Assembly (NCBI RefSeq): GCF_010389155.1
Contig: NC_057765.1
Span: 1,674,001 to 1,738,000 of the forward strand
Source of the DNA: Erigeron canadensis
Lineage: Eukaryota > Streptophyta > Magnoliopsida > Asterales > Asteraceae
Reading direction: 5' to 3'
DNA length: 64,000 nucleotides
How positions within the stretch are numbered: position 1 is the stretch's first letter; the number at the start of each line of letters is the position of its first letter. Below the pieces are notes generated by a model, which made no database searches, was not told the DNA's origin, and saw only the letters and a list, made by a program, of their open reading frames with translations. Shown one piece after another: positions 42,569 through 55,300 of the stretch. The position numbers and the translations under genes were made by a program.

Positions 42569-45500
42569 CTATGTGTCTTCTTCTTGGTCAGCTTCCCACC
42601 CCATGAAATCTGATATTGTAGTGGATGTTGCAGGTGTTCCTTTGGGAGTTTGACCAGATCCTGTGTTGTCTTGATCATCTGATTGTGCCATATCGTCTGC
42701 GTAAAGTACATCCTCTATACGGTTCATTACTGTGTTTGCCAAGCTCTCTAATACTCTTGAATAGCTTTCCAAAACCGCAAGACCAACATCCTACACAAAA
42801 TAAAATGATTTAGGAAGTTTTTAGGCATTGCAACTACACTATAGGTGACTTTTTGAGCTAGTTTAAGGCCTCAAAGCTTGGGAATTTTAGTACAGCGGCG
42901 AAAGACTTTAAGAAAAATAATCAGGATGGTCGTGTACCTTAATGCATATAAATTTTTCAAAAGAATTATGAATAAAACTACACTACTGAGTAAAAAATAA
43001 GGGGAGGCCCGGGTCCCAACTAAACTTCGCTATTGGTTCAAGGCTAACTTTTTATGCTGCCCATTGGAGGTAAAGTATAACCCAAATCAACACATAGATT
43101 AGAAAATGGGGAATATTGACACTTTGGATTTGTTAGCCGAGGAGAAGAACTAAACAGGAGTTAAGAACTCGTGTTTATATCCTGTCTATGTAACTTTAAC
43201 TCTTGACTAATCATTGACATTATAATAGAAATGGAATTTTTTTTTTAAAAAAAGAGCTTTTCATACTCTGTTGGACTCAATTTTGCTGATGTCTAGTAGC
43301 GATTGAGGAAGTCCAGGAAACCGTTGTTTGAGGAGAAGTAAAATAGTCTCGGCTCTCTCTTCAAAAAGTTCTCTTCTCTCCATCTTCGCAGATGAATTCC
43401 ATGAAGCTCTCGACTCCTTTTGAAGCATTTTTCTCTTCCAAATGATCATTGAAGCTTCAATCTTATTTTTTATGTCTAGTATTTTGTGCTCTGATGATAA
43501 GTCTGTTGAAGCTAGGAATTGCCCAGGGTCAAAAAACTCGACTGTAATGCTCTTGTAGGCTACCTCTCCGAGGGTATCCCTGCTATTCTGTTTCGAAATT
43601 TTGGGTTATTAGTCTCAGCGAACATATTTAGTTAGTTTACTGACTAAATTGAGTCTAAGTGTAATATTGTAACAATAACAAGTAACTAGTGGTGCAATCT
43701 ATCTATATAGTTTTTCGGACTTATATTTAGTTTTTAGCATGACAATGATATTAGCTCGGCTAGTTGGAGTCGTCAGGTTTTACACACCAAGGGGGGTTTA
43801 ATCCTTGTTAACCTCTAAACAATGGTCTTCTGGTATGGCTTTTCCTTGGATGTCTACTCAGCGTTGGATGTAGCGGGGATCTGGTTAAGACAACTGAGTA
43901 CTATAGGCTCTCACCTTTGGAAGACGGGGCTTGTTCTATTTGACAGTTGTCATTTAAAAAAAATATTTAGTTTTTGGCATGTATATGCAAATAAACTATA
44001 TATTTGTAGATACCTTTGGGAGGTTGTCAATGTAACTATCAGGAATCTCCATTTCTGCAAGTACTTCTGCATTGATGGCCATGGAAGCTTTCAGAACTTG
44101 ATTTGCACAATCTTTTTGTTTTTGCATCCATTTTCTTGATTCTTCAGAGAGGCCTCCAGGAGGAACCTTCACTGTTGGTAGCCACCACTTATCACTTCTT
44201 TGGACTCCTTTTTCAGATTCATTTGCATCTTTAGACACATACCAAAATTCTTTTTGATCCTTGAAATTGTCTAGACAATCCTAAATATACATAAATAAAT
44301 AAATAAAATGCAAATAATACGTCAAATAAGTTGTTGGATAGTGAGTAAAAAAATGAGCAAGTAAACTTTTTAGTATGGTTTAGGACGGTTGAGTTGGGCC
44401 AAATCACTATTCTCCAAACTCAAATAGTATCTCAAATATGATTACAAATTAAAGGTGTATATTTAATATAAATAAATATGATATTCCTATTTTTTTTTCA
44501 AATGATTGTGATCTTAGGCTGCTCCTATGGCTCGCCGGTTTTTCTTCAAAATCTCGTCACTTAAGCGACGCTATTGACACCATTACGTCACTTTGCGTGT
44601 TAGTTTCCATCCAGAGTTACCGATAATTGAAAGACGAGGTCTGTGGGTCTACCTTTCGATCCGATTGTTTAAAATTTCTAAAATAAAAATATAAAGTGAT
44701 GAAATGTTATTGACAAAAGTGTGTCAATTACAAGTGCTGACATATTTTCGTTTAGGTAGACATCTCTAAGTAAATATGAGTACTTTGTGAGCTCCCATTC
44801 ATAAGAAAATGGGTCAAGTAGCCACCTCTAAGTATATACTTTGAGATAAATTCCAATTTATAAATTATACTTTACACATCAACATTTTTGGGTTCACGAT
44901 ATATTTAGAAATAGGTTAATATGTATTGTGTGAAGCCAATTAATAGAGTTTATCTCAAAGTATATACATAGATGTCACTACTTGACCCAAAGGGAGATCT
45001 CAAAGTATTTACTTAGAGGTGACTAACTAAACGACATTATGTCAGCATTTTTAAACTAGCACACTCTTGTCAATAATACTTCCTCAATTTATTTTTTATT
45101 TTTAAATTTTTATATAGATAAATTATCAATCATAAACTAAAAATGGGCTTCAAGTATGTCATTTCTGATTTTATTCTATGCACTTAATATGATTAACTCA
45201 TTTACAGTATAAAATTGGCACCACGAATCATACGGTGAGCATCTTGTCAAGCTTCCTTAGTGCCGGAACGTTCATGAGCAAATCTTTTCTTTGTTTTGTC
45301 ACCATAATCTGCATATATATGAATCATATATTAGGAACTTGGGCTACAAAACCATGTATAAACGCACACTATCATGTATATGGTACCCGTATAGATCTAT
45401 ATGACCAATTTGGTTCCTTTCGCGCCAATTGGTTATTTTCTTATCTTTAGTACTCGTTTAAGTCATTTTATATCCAAAGCATCACCTATTTAAAACAGGA

Positions 45501-46463
45501 AGTCATAGATTTCCAACTAAACCAGAAAGTTCCTAGGAAGTGTAGATTGACATAGACACCTTTTACTCTGAACGCTAGGAAGTGTAGATTGACAGAGACA
45601 CCTTTTACTTTGAACGCTATTTATGGAACTAGCCATTGTCCCCTCACAACAAAATATGTAAGTCCAACCCATGATGGGAATGACATTGCTGATAGTTAAA
45701 TATACATAATTTACTCATACTAGAAACATACTTTATTTCTCCCCCCATGATATGATAAACTACTCATTCAATTACTAGACCTAAGCACTATGTTCTTAAG
45801 TATAAAACTCAATGAATTTGGGTAACAAGAATGTTAGATGACCTCCATATTTGATCCATCTCTGGCCGTGTGTTGGACGGGAACAAACTCAACGATATGA
45901 TCAGTCACGGATAAAAGCCAATCTACTTCTTTTCTCCACCTCTTTTTCGAGTCTTCTTTCATTGGAGCTAGCTTATGTTGTTCTCCAAACACAGAAGCTG
46001 GAAATCGTAACCACGAACCCAAGAAATAAGAAAAATTTACGGGCTTTAACGAGTTAAACAAGATTTTCATATTTACCATTGTAAAATTACCAGCAAGATT
46101 TGTAATGGCATTTGAAAGAGCCAAGGCAGATGAAACACCCTTCCCTCCACCTGACATGTCTTCTCCTAATAACAACTTTGAAAACTTTTCTTTCATTTGT
46201 TCCAAATCTACAAAACCCGAAATATTTTTTAAAAGAATTCCTATATTTGATTGAAAGATCGATGAAGAAGTTGTTAAAAATTTACCTGCTTTGAGCTTTT
46301 CCTTAGCGCTTTTCGGTTTCCCTTTAGTGTTTTCCTGATTTTCTTTGTTTGCATTATTATCTACATTTGGCATACTATCTGTTTGTGTAACATCTATAGA
46401 TTGTTCGACGTCCATCGTTTGTTTTTGGGCGATTTTCGTGGTTTGTTCTTCGCCAACAACCAT
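42569..46463 (-). CDS. RopGEF with PRONE catalytic domain, seven exons
   Basis: Exons (minus strand): 46463-46286, 46207-46091, 45997-45843, 45308-45234, 44280-44014, 43587-43267, 42790-42569. Phases join, giving 444 residues. Residues 1-59 form a polar variable leader. From about 62 the PRONE domain follows in order: MKEKFSKLLLGEDMSGGGKG, RWRKEVDWLLSVTDHIVEFV, LMNVPALRKLDKML, EFWYVSKDANESEKGVQRSD, KWWLPTVKVPPGGLS, SITVEFFDPGQFLAS, ELFEERAETILLLLKQRFPG. It ends near VLYADD, before an acidic Thr/Ser-rich tail. PRONE proteins load GTP onto ROP/RAC GTPases at the plasma membrane in polar growth and signalling. Introns 1 and 2 (78 and 93 bp) are in frame and stop-free. The intron 3 donor is the weak GAG|GTCATC. 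The subfamily member cannot be named safely. Confidence 0.95.
44671..45110. mobile_element. Foldback element in RopGEF intron 4
   Basis: The left half (TTATTGACAAAAGTGTG, CTCTAAGTAAATATGAGTAC, GGGTCAAGTAGCCACCTC, TATATACTTTGAGATAAA) is mirrored by the right half in reverse (TTATTGACAAGAGTGTG, CTCTAAGTAAATACTTTGAG, GGGTCAAGTAGTGACATC). Edges are approximate. A spliced intron lariat or pre-mRNA would fold into a long hairpin. Confidence 0.75.
45533..45622. repeat. Two-copy tandem repeat in RopGEF intron 3
   Basis: The unit CTAGGAAGTGTAGATTGACA...GAACG of about 44 bp occurs twice with three mismatches. Confidence 0.85.
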
Positions 46464-46486
46464 TTTTTTTTTGTTAAAACTTCAAT

Positions 46487-46700
46487 GATAAAAACAATAC
46501 AAACCCACTTTTCTTAGAGAAAATGGTTCAAGAAAAATGGGACATTTTTGATACATTTTTGTGAAAAATAATTAAATAATTAAAGATGTTGGAATGAATG
46601 ATAAAAAAAACAATACAAACCCACTTTTCGAGAAAATGTTTCAAGAAAAGTGGGACATTTTTGATAAATTTTTTGTGAAAAATAATTAAATGACGCATTA
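46487..46700. repeat. Two-copy tandem repeat upstream of RopGEF
   Basis: A unit of about 116 bp, with AACAATACAAACCCACTTTT, GTGGGACATTTTTGAT and GTGAAAAATAATTAAAT, occurs twice just before the start codon, in the probable leader or core promoter. The first unit begins about 24 nt upstream of the ATG. Confidence 0.85.
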
Positions 46701-47500
46701 TGAACTCAATCGATAAATGACATGAAAAATCTAGTGTTTGATTTGTTTTTGTGTTAATTTTGACTTTGTTTTTTGTTTGTGGTTTCCTATTCTAGAAAGA
46801 TTTGGAGCTTTTCTATTTGTAGGATGCATGTGTTTTGTTTTTGTTTTTTTTTATAAATCGTGAATTTTGTGTTTGTACCTTTAATAATGGATGGTTTTGT
46901 TTTCTCATAAAAAAATTATAACTTAATTAGCAATAAGCATAAGAAAGTAGAAAACACATGCAAATGTTACAAAAGTATGAACATTTAAATATCTTATACA
47001 GAGAAATATCTATACACCATTTTTTTTTTATCTACATACCATCAAACATGTTCATATTATTATATTGTAAAATATACTTGCAAAATGTATTTGGTACTAC
47101 ATGACTAAAAATTTCTCACATTTTAGTTTATGTGATATGATCTTTCTTTTGATTTTTAAATACTATTTGTATCATGCTTTTAAGATGTTGAACCGTATTA
47201 AACCAAATTAGCAGGTTGAGTATTCTTTTAACACATTGAATTATTGTCAAATTATCCAATAAGAATTATTTGGTTGGAATTAAGAGTCACTAAAATACTC
47301 GTAGCAATTACTTTTTCATATAACATGAGCAATAAATACATAAAACAATCACAAAACACATATTTATATTATATTATAAAGCAAATTTTCTCTAAATTTT
47401 CAACATTGAACTTAAATTTTCAATATTGATTTTAAGTACATGATGTGTCATATTTTATATCATTTCCCACGTGACTTTAGGACCAATTATTCGTTGTTTT
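46701..47500. other. RopGEF upstream intergenic DNA
   Basis: AT-rich sequence with T runs; no gene, RNA or element end recognised. Confidence 0.4.
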
Positions 47501-47514
47501 TATAGTTTTATGTC

Positions 47515-48935
47515 CAACTTTCGATACTTTGAGGTATTGTTAAGTGTTTTCAGGTTGGAAAATGATTATACGAAGAAATTGGTTGTTTTAGATGATTTTT
47601 GGAAGAAACGGGAGAAAGGTTCGGTCGAAATCAAGTGAAAGACGAAGAAAACAGAGCCTGGAGCACGTAACTCCCGTTTCTGGTGCACGTAACTCCCGTT
47701 TCTGGTGTCACACCCGTTACAAGGAGATTTTCCAATTTCACCTGTAACTTGGAGTTATGACCATAACGACAGTTAGAATTTCAAAGAAGGGTAACGACTG
47801 TTACTTGAGTAACGGGGGTTACACGCGTAGTACAAACGTAACGGGAGTTAGCCAACTAACGGTCGTTACACGCGGATTTTGTATATATATTCAGCTAAGG
47901 TTCTGGATTAGAGGTCGAATTTTGGCATAATTTTTCTTAGGTTTCTCATAGTTAATAGCACTTTGGCGCAAACGAGTTGTTAGGGTTTTACATCTTTTCA
48001 GCTTTAAATTGTAATCATCATTGCTACCGAATTATCTTCAATAGTTTGGTATAATATGATCTCTTCTCTATTTGTTTGTTCTTTTCTTTTTAATATGAGT
48101 AGTTAAATCTCTAGCACCTGCTTGGGTCGTAGGCATGTCATAGGGTCGATTTAATATTGTTTGCAAGTGTTGAACAAAATTTTTATGTTTAATCATAGAT
48201 CTACATTTATTTTGGTTTAAATATTGTTTTCATCTTTTATACTTATTGGTTGATAATTGTAATTAGAAGTTCGGAAGAAATCTATGTCATTGTCAATTGG
48301 TTTGTGAAAAGGTTGATCGGTCTATAATTAACCTAAAGTCATTGGAGTTCGGAAGAAACCAACGATAAAGATTTTAAACAATTAAATTCACTTTGAATGT
48401 GTAAACACTTATAATAGAGGAATCTGATTAGGTGAATAAGTAGTTCGGAAGAAAGTTTTTAAAGGTTAAATCGTAAAATTAACTCAGGATATTAATGCTT
48501 AATTGTTTTGAATAGAAATTAAACGCGGAAGTGATAACGATATTTAGCACAATTAAAGTGTTGAGTATAACAGAAGTTCGTCTTGACTACTTTTTGAGTC
48601 TTTCAACAAATGCAAGTAATGTTTAGACCCAATGATTAACATGTGAGCTGATCCAAGTAGGTGTTCCTTTTAAATCTTTGCTAAGATTCAACAACTAAAA
48701 ATTCTCTGTCTTGCGATTAATCCTATGGGATTACTAACTTCTTTTACTAACTTTTGCAATGTGGCAATTCGGCCATAAAAACCCCCCTTTCTTTTCTGGA
48801 TCACTTTATTTCAACAATTGCTTATTAAGTCATTGTGTTCGACCTCGTACTTACCAAGTCACTATATTGCATACGAACGGGTACACTGCCCGCAAGTGTG
48901 TAGTAGACAGTTACTAGGTATTTCGTGTTATAAAT
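47515..48935 (+). mobile_element. LTR remnant of a gypsy-type retrotransposon
   Basis: No coding frame. The sequence reads like a plant Ty3/gypsy (Tat/Athila-like) LTR. It has a long non-coding leader with GTAACTCCCGTT motifs, a TATA-like TTTTGTATATATATTCAGC at about 47877, and repeated AGTTCGGAAGAAA segments (48270-48450). It has an end-like GGGTACACTGCCCGCAAG stretch at about 48879. I could not find matched 5-bp duplications or the second LTR, so the limits are approximate and the class is inferred from general resemblance. Confidence 0.55.
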
Positions 48936-48959
48936 TTACAACTAGAAAATACACATCAG

Positions 48960-49340
48960 TACCTTCCCAAAATGTCCCTTCTATGTATTATATATCTACC
49001 CAAAATAATTATAATACCCTTTCTCTCTCATCAAATCTCAACCAATCATTTTTTTTCTCTCTCCTCCATATATAATTTTATTATTTTAATTCAATCAAAA
49101 TCTTTTATCTCAAAAACCGTACATCGATAAATTATAAAAGTTATATGGGTGCTCTTAAATTTCATATTCTTTCATTAGAGTGGTCATTCGATATTCTTTC
49201 GATGAACTTTTAAATCCGAGGGGAGTCCGTACGGCTAAGGGCAGACCCCATCACCGCCACCGCCACCATTACATCACCACCCCGCCATCACCTCCATCAC
49301 CGCCGCAACGTGCGGGTACCATTTTCGTACGAGAAAATCA
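48960..49340 (+). mobile_element. Possible Helitron-related element
   Basis: The body (ATCTCAAAAACCGTACATCG; TTCTTTCATTAGAG) recurs inverted at about 51950-52100. The right end has CCGCCGCAACGTGCGGGTAC, like the GC-rich 3' ends of the short Helitrons in this window, but no clean CTAG. Confidence 0.45.
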
Positions 49341-49453
49341 AAATACAACAACACAACTAACAACTTTTAAAATGGTTTGCTTTGATTGACATAGATTCTA
49401 AAATTACAACCAATTCATTTTATTTGGTTTGAATTGTTCTTATTAATTAATAA

Positions 49454-50904
49454 GTTAAGTACTTTTTTCGTCCCTGTGGTTTTTCGTTTGTTTACTTTTT
49501 GTCCTCGTCGTTAACTTTTGGCTAAAATCATCCCCGTGGTTTGCATTTCGTCCCTGCCGTTATAACTTTGCCGTTAACCCCCTCACATGCAAGTCACGTG
49601 AGAGGCATTTTTGTATTTTCACCCCCATTTAAGTACAAAAATCGTCCATGTGGTTTGTCATTTTTGCAATTTTCATCCTCGACGTTTTTTTTGCCCATCA
49701 GCTTGGGTTTTTTTTTTGCCACTCATCCAATAATACCTACTAACCATATATATTTACTTTCAATCTGATCATAGTGAACTCCTCACATATGCATACACAT
49801 CTAAGAATAAAAGAAAATTAAAAAAAATCAAAATAAATAAGAACAGATCTCGGTCGGGTTCAAAACCTCAAATCGGGTCCCATCAGTATCGGCGCCACCA
49901 GATCCGGCCACCTCTTCCCTGGCCGTCAACGAGCGTCCCCAACCGAGATCTGTTCTAGATCGATCGATGGATAGCGTGTTTCTATACTTTTTTTTTTAAT
50001 TTCCCTTGTGGAATTATATGGATGCTTGGATGTTGAAAGAATGAAAGGGATGTATGTTTGGATGAATATAGTGAGTTGCAGAAGAAGAATCAAGATATAT
50101 GAATACTAGGGGTGAGTACGGTTCGGTTTGGTTCGGTTTTTGACTAAAACCGAAACCGAACCATTATAATTTGGTTTTTGAAAATTAAAACCATTGGGTT
50201 TCGATTTTTTCGGTTTCGGTTTTTTTGGTTTTGGTCTATTTCGGTTCGGTTTTTCGGTTTTAATCGGTTTTTAACCACTTGTGGTTTGGATCAAATTGAG
50301 CTTCAAAAGTTTATAAGTTTATACCATATATTTACACCTTAATTAATTTCAACAAGTTTTCAAAACATTATTAGTAACAATAACACAACAATAATGACAA
50401 CAAAACCATAAAAGTGAGTTGTACAAACTTCAAACAAATTTTATATATAACTATTTATATCTTTTACGCGTTGTTTAATTATACAATTATTAAAACAAAT
50501 TAATTTTGTTGTGTATTTTCACTTAAAACATATAAATGATATTATTGTATACACCTAAAAATGCAAATATAATAACATATTTATCAAAAATTAATAATAA
50601 AATGATATAAATATAGAATAAAGTAAAAATATATATTTTTGGTTCGGTTCGGTTTTTATGGTTCGGTTTTTCATTAGAAACCAAAACCGAACCACAACTT
50701 TCGGTTTTTAGAAAACCAAAACCAATGGTTTTTGGTTTTTTCGGTTTTTATGGTTTTTTCGGTTTTTGCTCACCCTTAATGAATACATCCTTTATTTAGT
50801 TTGAGAATCAAGATCCGGCCACCCCTTCCCTTTCCGTCAACACCGTTGCTAACTACCGTGGTTGACCCGCTATCACCAATTCACCATCTCCCATTCTCTC
50901 TTTA

Positions 50905-50954
<50 letters not shown>

Positions 50955-51231
50955 TATATATATATATTTATAAATATATACTTCATTTTTATATATGCAT
51001 GATTTATTACAAAAAGAAAGGCAATGGAGATAAAGAAAAAAAGGAGCGGATGGAATGGCAATGGACCAAAATGGGGTGAAAAGACAAAAATGCCCCTCAC
51101 GTGACTTGCACGTGGGGGTTAACGGACCAAAGGACGAAAAGTAAACCACAAGGATGATTTTAGGTAAATGTTAACAGCGAGAACGAAAAATGAACAAACG
51201 ATAAACCACGGAGACGAAAAAAGTACTTAAC
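49454..51231. mobile_element. Long-TIR element (MULE-like) carrying a nested hAT
   Basis: GTTAAGTACTTTTTTCGTCC at the left mirrors the right end (reverse: GTTAAGTACTTTTTTCGTCT). The mirror continues about 170 bp (GTTAACCCCC...CACGTGA, GGCATTTTTGT). AT-rich TTAATTAAT-like flanks prevent a firm target duplication. The inside has an inverted AACAGATCTCGGT pair (about 49840-49955), an AT/AC microsatellite (about 50915-50970) and a hAT element. Confidence 0.75.
50107..50778. mobile_element. hAT-type non-autonomous element, 672 bp
   Basis: Perfect 8-bp duplications ATGAATAC flank it (50099-50106, 50779-50786). Ends TAGGGGTGAGTA and (reverse) TAAGGGTGAGCA form the TIR. Subterminal regions are packed with GGTTCGGTTT-type repeats on both sides in opposite orientation. 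No transposase. Nested in the long-TIR element. Confidence 0.93.
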
Positions 51232-52355
51232 TCTTAATTAATCAATATTAATTTGAACTTTAAAAGTTATCAAATAGAACAAATTGAATCGAGTAAATCA
51301 AACAAACATAAAACTTGATCATTGAACACCGTTATTAATAACATGCGCATTTTGGTCGTCACCAATAGAGTGCCGATTTTGTTTGGTGGGCTGGGAACCT
51401 AGGAATGTCCGACTTATAAAATTTATTTGATGATTTTCACCTTTTAAACAATCTATATAAGTACGAATTTCAATTTTCATATATGAATTATTGATCGTTT
51501 TTTCAGAAATCCTATGTTGTACCTTAAACATTTATCTTAAACATTTATGTATAGATTTAGGAATAAGATTAGTATAATTGTATAGATTATGGGTTGGTTT
51601 GTTCTTAAAGAAAAAAAAAAAAAAACATTATAAGTAATTCACTAGGTGACTAGGGGCTCATGTGGAATCGTACATGGTTGACTTGCAAGTTACAACTAAG
51701 CAAGTAGCAAATATCGTTGAATTTTCCGCCTAATCTAATCTGTAAAAACTAAACCAACAAATTTCTTGTATACTCACCACATGGCTAACTCCTACCTATA
51801 TATTAATTATTATTATTATTTTTAATATTATTGTTAACCAGAGCAAGTACTATCTCGCGCGTTGCGGCGGTGAGATAGTGAGGGTGATATAGCATAAAGT
51901 ATGATAGATAATAGGAGGTAATATGTAATAGTGTCATAACTAAATGTCTTATTCATACGGGTTCCGACCTCAGATTTAAAAATTCGTCGAAAGTATATCG
52001 ATGACATCTCTAATGAAAGAGCATGAAATTTTAAGAACACCCATATAATTTTTATAATATATCGATGTACGGTTTTCGAGATAAAAGATTTTGAAAAATT
52101 GGAAGAATAAAATGATTTATGAAGGAAAAAAAAAGTTGTATTAATGTATGGTACATTATATATTATCATGTGTACATTATTAAAATTATTAAAATTAAAA
52201 GTTGAAATAATATAGTATAAAAGTATAAATATGATATATTCGTAAGATATTATAATAATCGTATCTATCTTTCGACATCCACTGTTTTTATGATTAATAT
52301 TTTTCATTAAAAAGTCTTTTAGAGAGAGAAAGTAGAGAGAGAGAGAGTCCAAAAA
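51232..52355. other. COV gene upstream region with Helitron-like remnant
   Basis: About 51838-52100 contains AGTACTATCTCGCGCGTTGC (a Helitron-type 3' end in minus orientation, CTAG not intact) and the inverted partner of 49090-49210. The last 40 nt before the COV start are a GA-rich leader. No other gene seen; a 172-codon minus frame at 51834-52352 is low-complexity and overlaps this remnant. Confidence 0.5.
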
Positions 52356-55300
52356 ATGGGGGATGAAAAATCAGGAGGAAGCAGCACTAGAGATCGGGAG
52401 CTGCTTATTCCCGTCGCTAACACCGCCGGAGATGACGGCGCCGCCTCTTCTAAACCCTCGCCGTCTTCTACTTCATCTTCTCATAACGCCGGCCGTGAGG
52501 TATATATTATTATATTTCTTTATTATATTATATTATATATATATATATTAATGTATATGTTAGTTTGTTAGATTTGATTGATTAAGTGTATATTTTGTAT
52601 ATTGAAGTTGATTGAGACCTGGTTATTATGGTTTTAAGTGAATCTATTTAAGTTATATATATATATATATGCATACACAATATGTATGTATATATTAGGG
52701 TTTTATGGAGAGGAAATTACAATATTAAGTTGCTAGGTATAGTTGTGATCCTACATTCCATCAGAATTCCAAAATTCTTGTGTTCATAAGTTGTCGTTAT
52801 GGTCAGGCGGTGTCTTGATATGTTCACAAAAGGTCTCAGGTTCGAACCTCACTAGATATCATTTGAGTATGAATATCTTACTAATGGATAACCAACCCAT
52901 CATCGTAATCCCACTGACGGGTCCCATGAGTAACGAACATGAGAGAGATAAGTTGCTTAAACACTGAGCTTAGCTTTTATGTTGCGTATCCTCTGTCACT
53001 GGGCTACCGTCACTGGGACATGATGTTAGGCAGGCGCTAATTCTACAATGCATGTTCTTATGTAGTATACAGCTATTAAATTCACACAGTTAGGAATTAA
53101 GGCTCCTTTATCATTAACAGTTAAATTTCTTCTAGTAATAGTAGTGCCATATATATGTGAATGAAATCTATCCATGAAATAGTTAATAATGACAATTCAA
53201 GAAAAAGATTGTTATTACAGTGTTTTATTTCAGTCTGATACAATATTGTGTATGCGGGAGTATTGATCTTAACAATGTGGAACATTTTGACCATTGCCTA
53301 TTTTTTGGAATTAATTGGCTATTACTTTATATTGATGAGTTTTTTCATGTCATGTTTTCATGTAGACTTTTTCCAAAGTTGTCAGGAGTTGGGCTTCTAA
53401 AAAGTTCATGACAGGATGGTAGGCCAAACATTTCTTCTTAACCTTTTTTTCTTTTCTTGGTATGATGGAACTCCAAATATCAGATTGTATCCCAACTTTC
53501 TCCATTGCAGTTGAAAATTTTGTTTCTATGGTGTCAGGAGATAATGGTAACCACACCTGTTGATGTGAAACTTTTGCCATTTGTTTAAGCACGGGACCTT
53601 GGTATTTAACTATCTAATCCATAAATACTGGATTCATATTAAGTGAAAACATGCTCTCTGTCGAGAATAAGATAATCACACTTTATTATAGTATCTAATC
53701 ATTTGTAATGTCTTGTTCTCCTAAGACATTGATGAGACTAGTTAACACTTGTCACTTGTAAAACAAACTAAAATGTACTGTTAAATTGATGTAACCTCTG
53801 AATTTACCATTTATTTATCTTTTGTTTGAAGATGGTGTAATATTAAGAAGAGCATGTTCAGTAATTCATGTAGTTATTCCGTGAAAAGTCATAAGAGAAA
53901 AATTGATGGTTGCAATGGATTTGTTATATGTATCTGCTATTGAGGCTGTTTAGGATGTATCTGCTATTGAGGCTGTTTAGGATGTATCTGCTAGGAGACA
54001 TATTTAAAAATATGTCTTATTTTGACAGTCATAACTTCTTGGAATCAGATTTAAGTTGTAAAGTTATAAATGATAGATGTTTGAACTCTGATCATATAAC
54101 ATTTATTGGTATTTGGTCTTTTTGCTATCTTGTTGTGTAAGTCAACCTAATATTTACGAGTTCTCTAGAAAGAGTTAATCTTCAATGCTTTGATGTAGAA
54201 GTTTATTATTAATATTGAGATTGTTGCATGTTATGTTTTTAATCTGGTTCTGTAAATTTGTCATCAAATTTTGGTCCAGCTACGTGTAATTCACTTTTCA
54301 CTTAATATGATATAAGGATACTTATAGCTTTGCATTGATATGTCACCTATGTATAATCATATGCTCACTTAATTCAACACTTGTTTTAATGATATATTGA
54401 TATGTTGAACGATAGCGTTGAATGCTAGGAGATGTGTGTTGCATCTTACTTTTCTGTTTTTTGCTTTTGATTCTTTTGCAGTGTCATCCTGTTGCCTATA
54501 GCTATTACTTTCTACATAACGTGGTGGTTCATACATTTTGTGGATGGATTTTTCTCTCCAATCTATGATCAACTCGGCATAGATATATTTGGTGAGGACG
54601 TTAGCTCTATTGTTGTCGATTGATATGTTGAATTGTGAGGGTTTGGAACACTTCCTTATTCCTGTTAATGTCATTATAAGTACTGAATGCATTAGTACAC
54701 AACTAGATTGGTACAATAATGATCCAAATTTTTCGTTAATGAAGGGACTATGCATTTGACCCACTTTACCTGTTTCCGTTTTGGCTTATATCTTCTAGGT
54801 TAATCTATTTGATCTGTTAGAGCATAAACCAATGAACCCATACTTTACCTCAAGTTGTAACTTTTACCACTTTCATTTTGTGTAGGTCTTGGGTTTATGA
54901 CTTCCATTATGTTTATATTTTTGGTCGGGGTGTTTATGTCGTCATGGTTGGGTGCATCTGTTCTGAGCCTTGGAGAGTGGTTCATCAAGCGGATGCCATT
55001 TGTTCGTCATATCTACAATGCCTCCAAGCAAATTAGCTCTGCAATATCTCCAGGTTGGTGGTTGGTTTTCTCCCCCCAACCAAGTTTTAAATGGTAGCGA
55101 TACATAAACGCCAAACTTATTTGTTCATATTGCAGATCAAAACACACAAGCATTCAAGGAAGTTGCTATTATTAGGCATCCTCGTATTGGTGAATATGCA
55201 TTTGGTTTCATCACTTCATCTGTTACTCTTCAGGTTTATTTTTAAACTTAGCTTGGATAAGGTTTCATTCATTTTCTATTTTTTTGGAAAAGTTTCATCA

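Noticed and set aside
49180..49389. ORF with a His/Pro-rich stretch
   Set aside because: It comes from a CACCGCCAC-type repeat at a Helitron-like end; no family recognised.
51834..52352. 172-codon minus-strand ORF
   Set aside because: AT-rich low-complexity translation over a Helitron-like remnant and the COV leader; no domain.
54369..54764. 131-codon minus-strand ORF in the COV locus
   Set aside because: Antisense to COV exon 3 and its introns; a shadow of the real gene.
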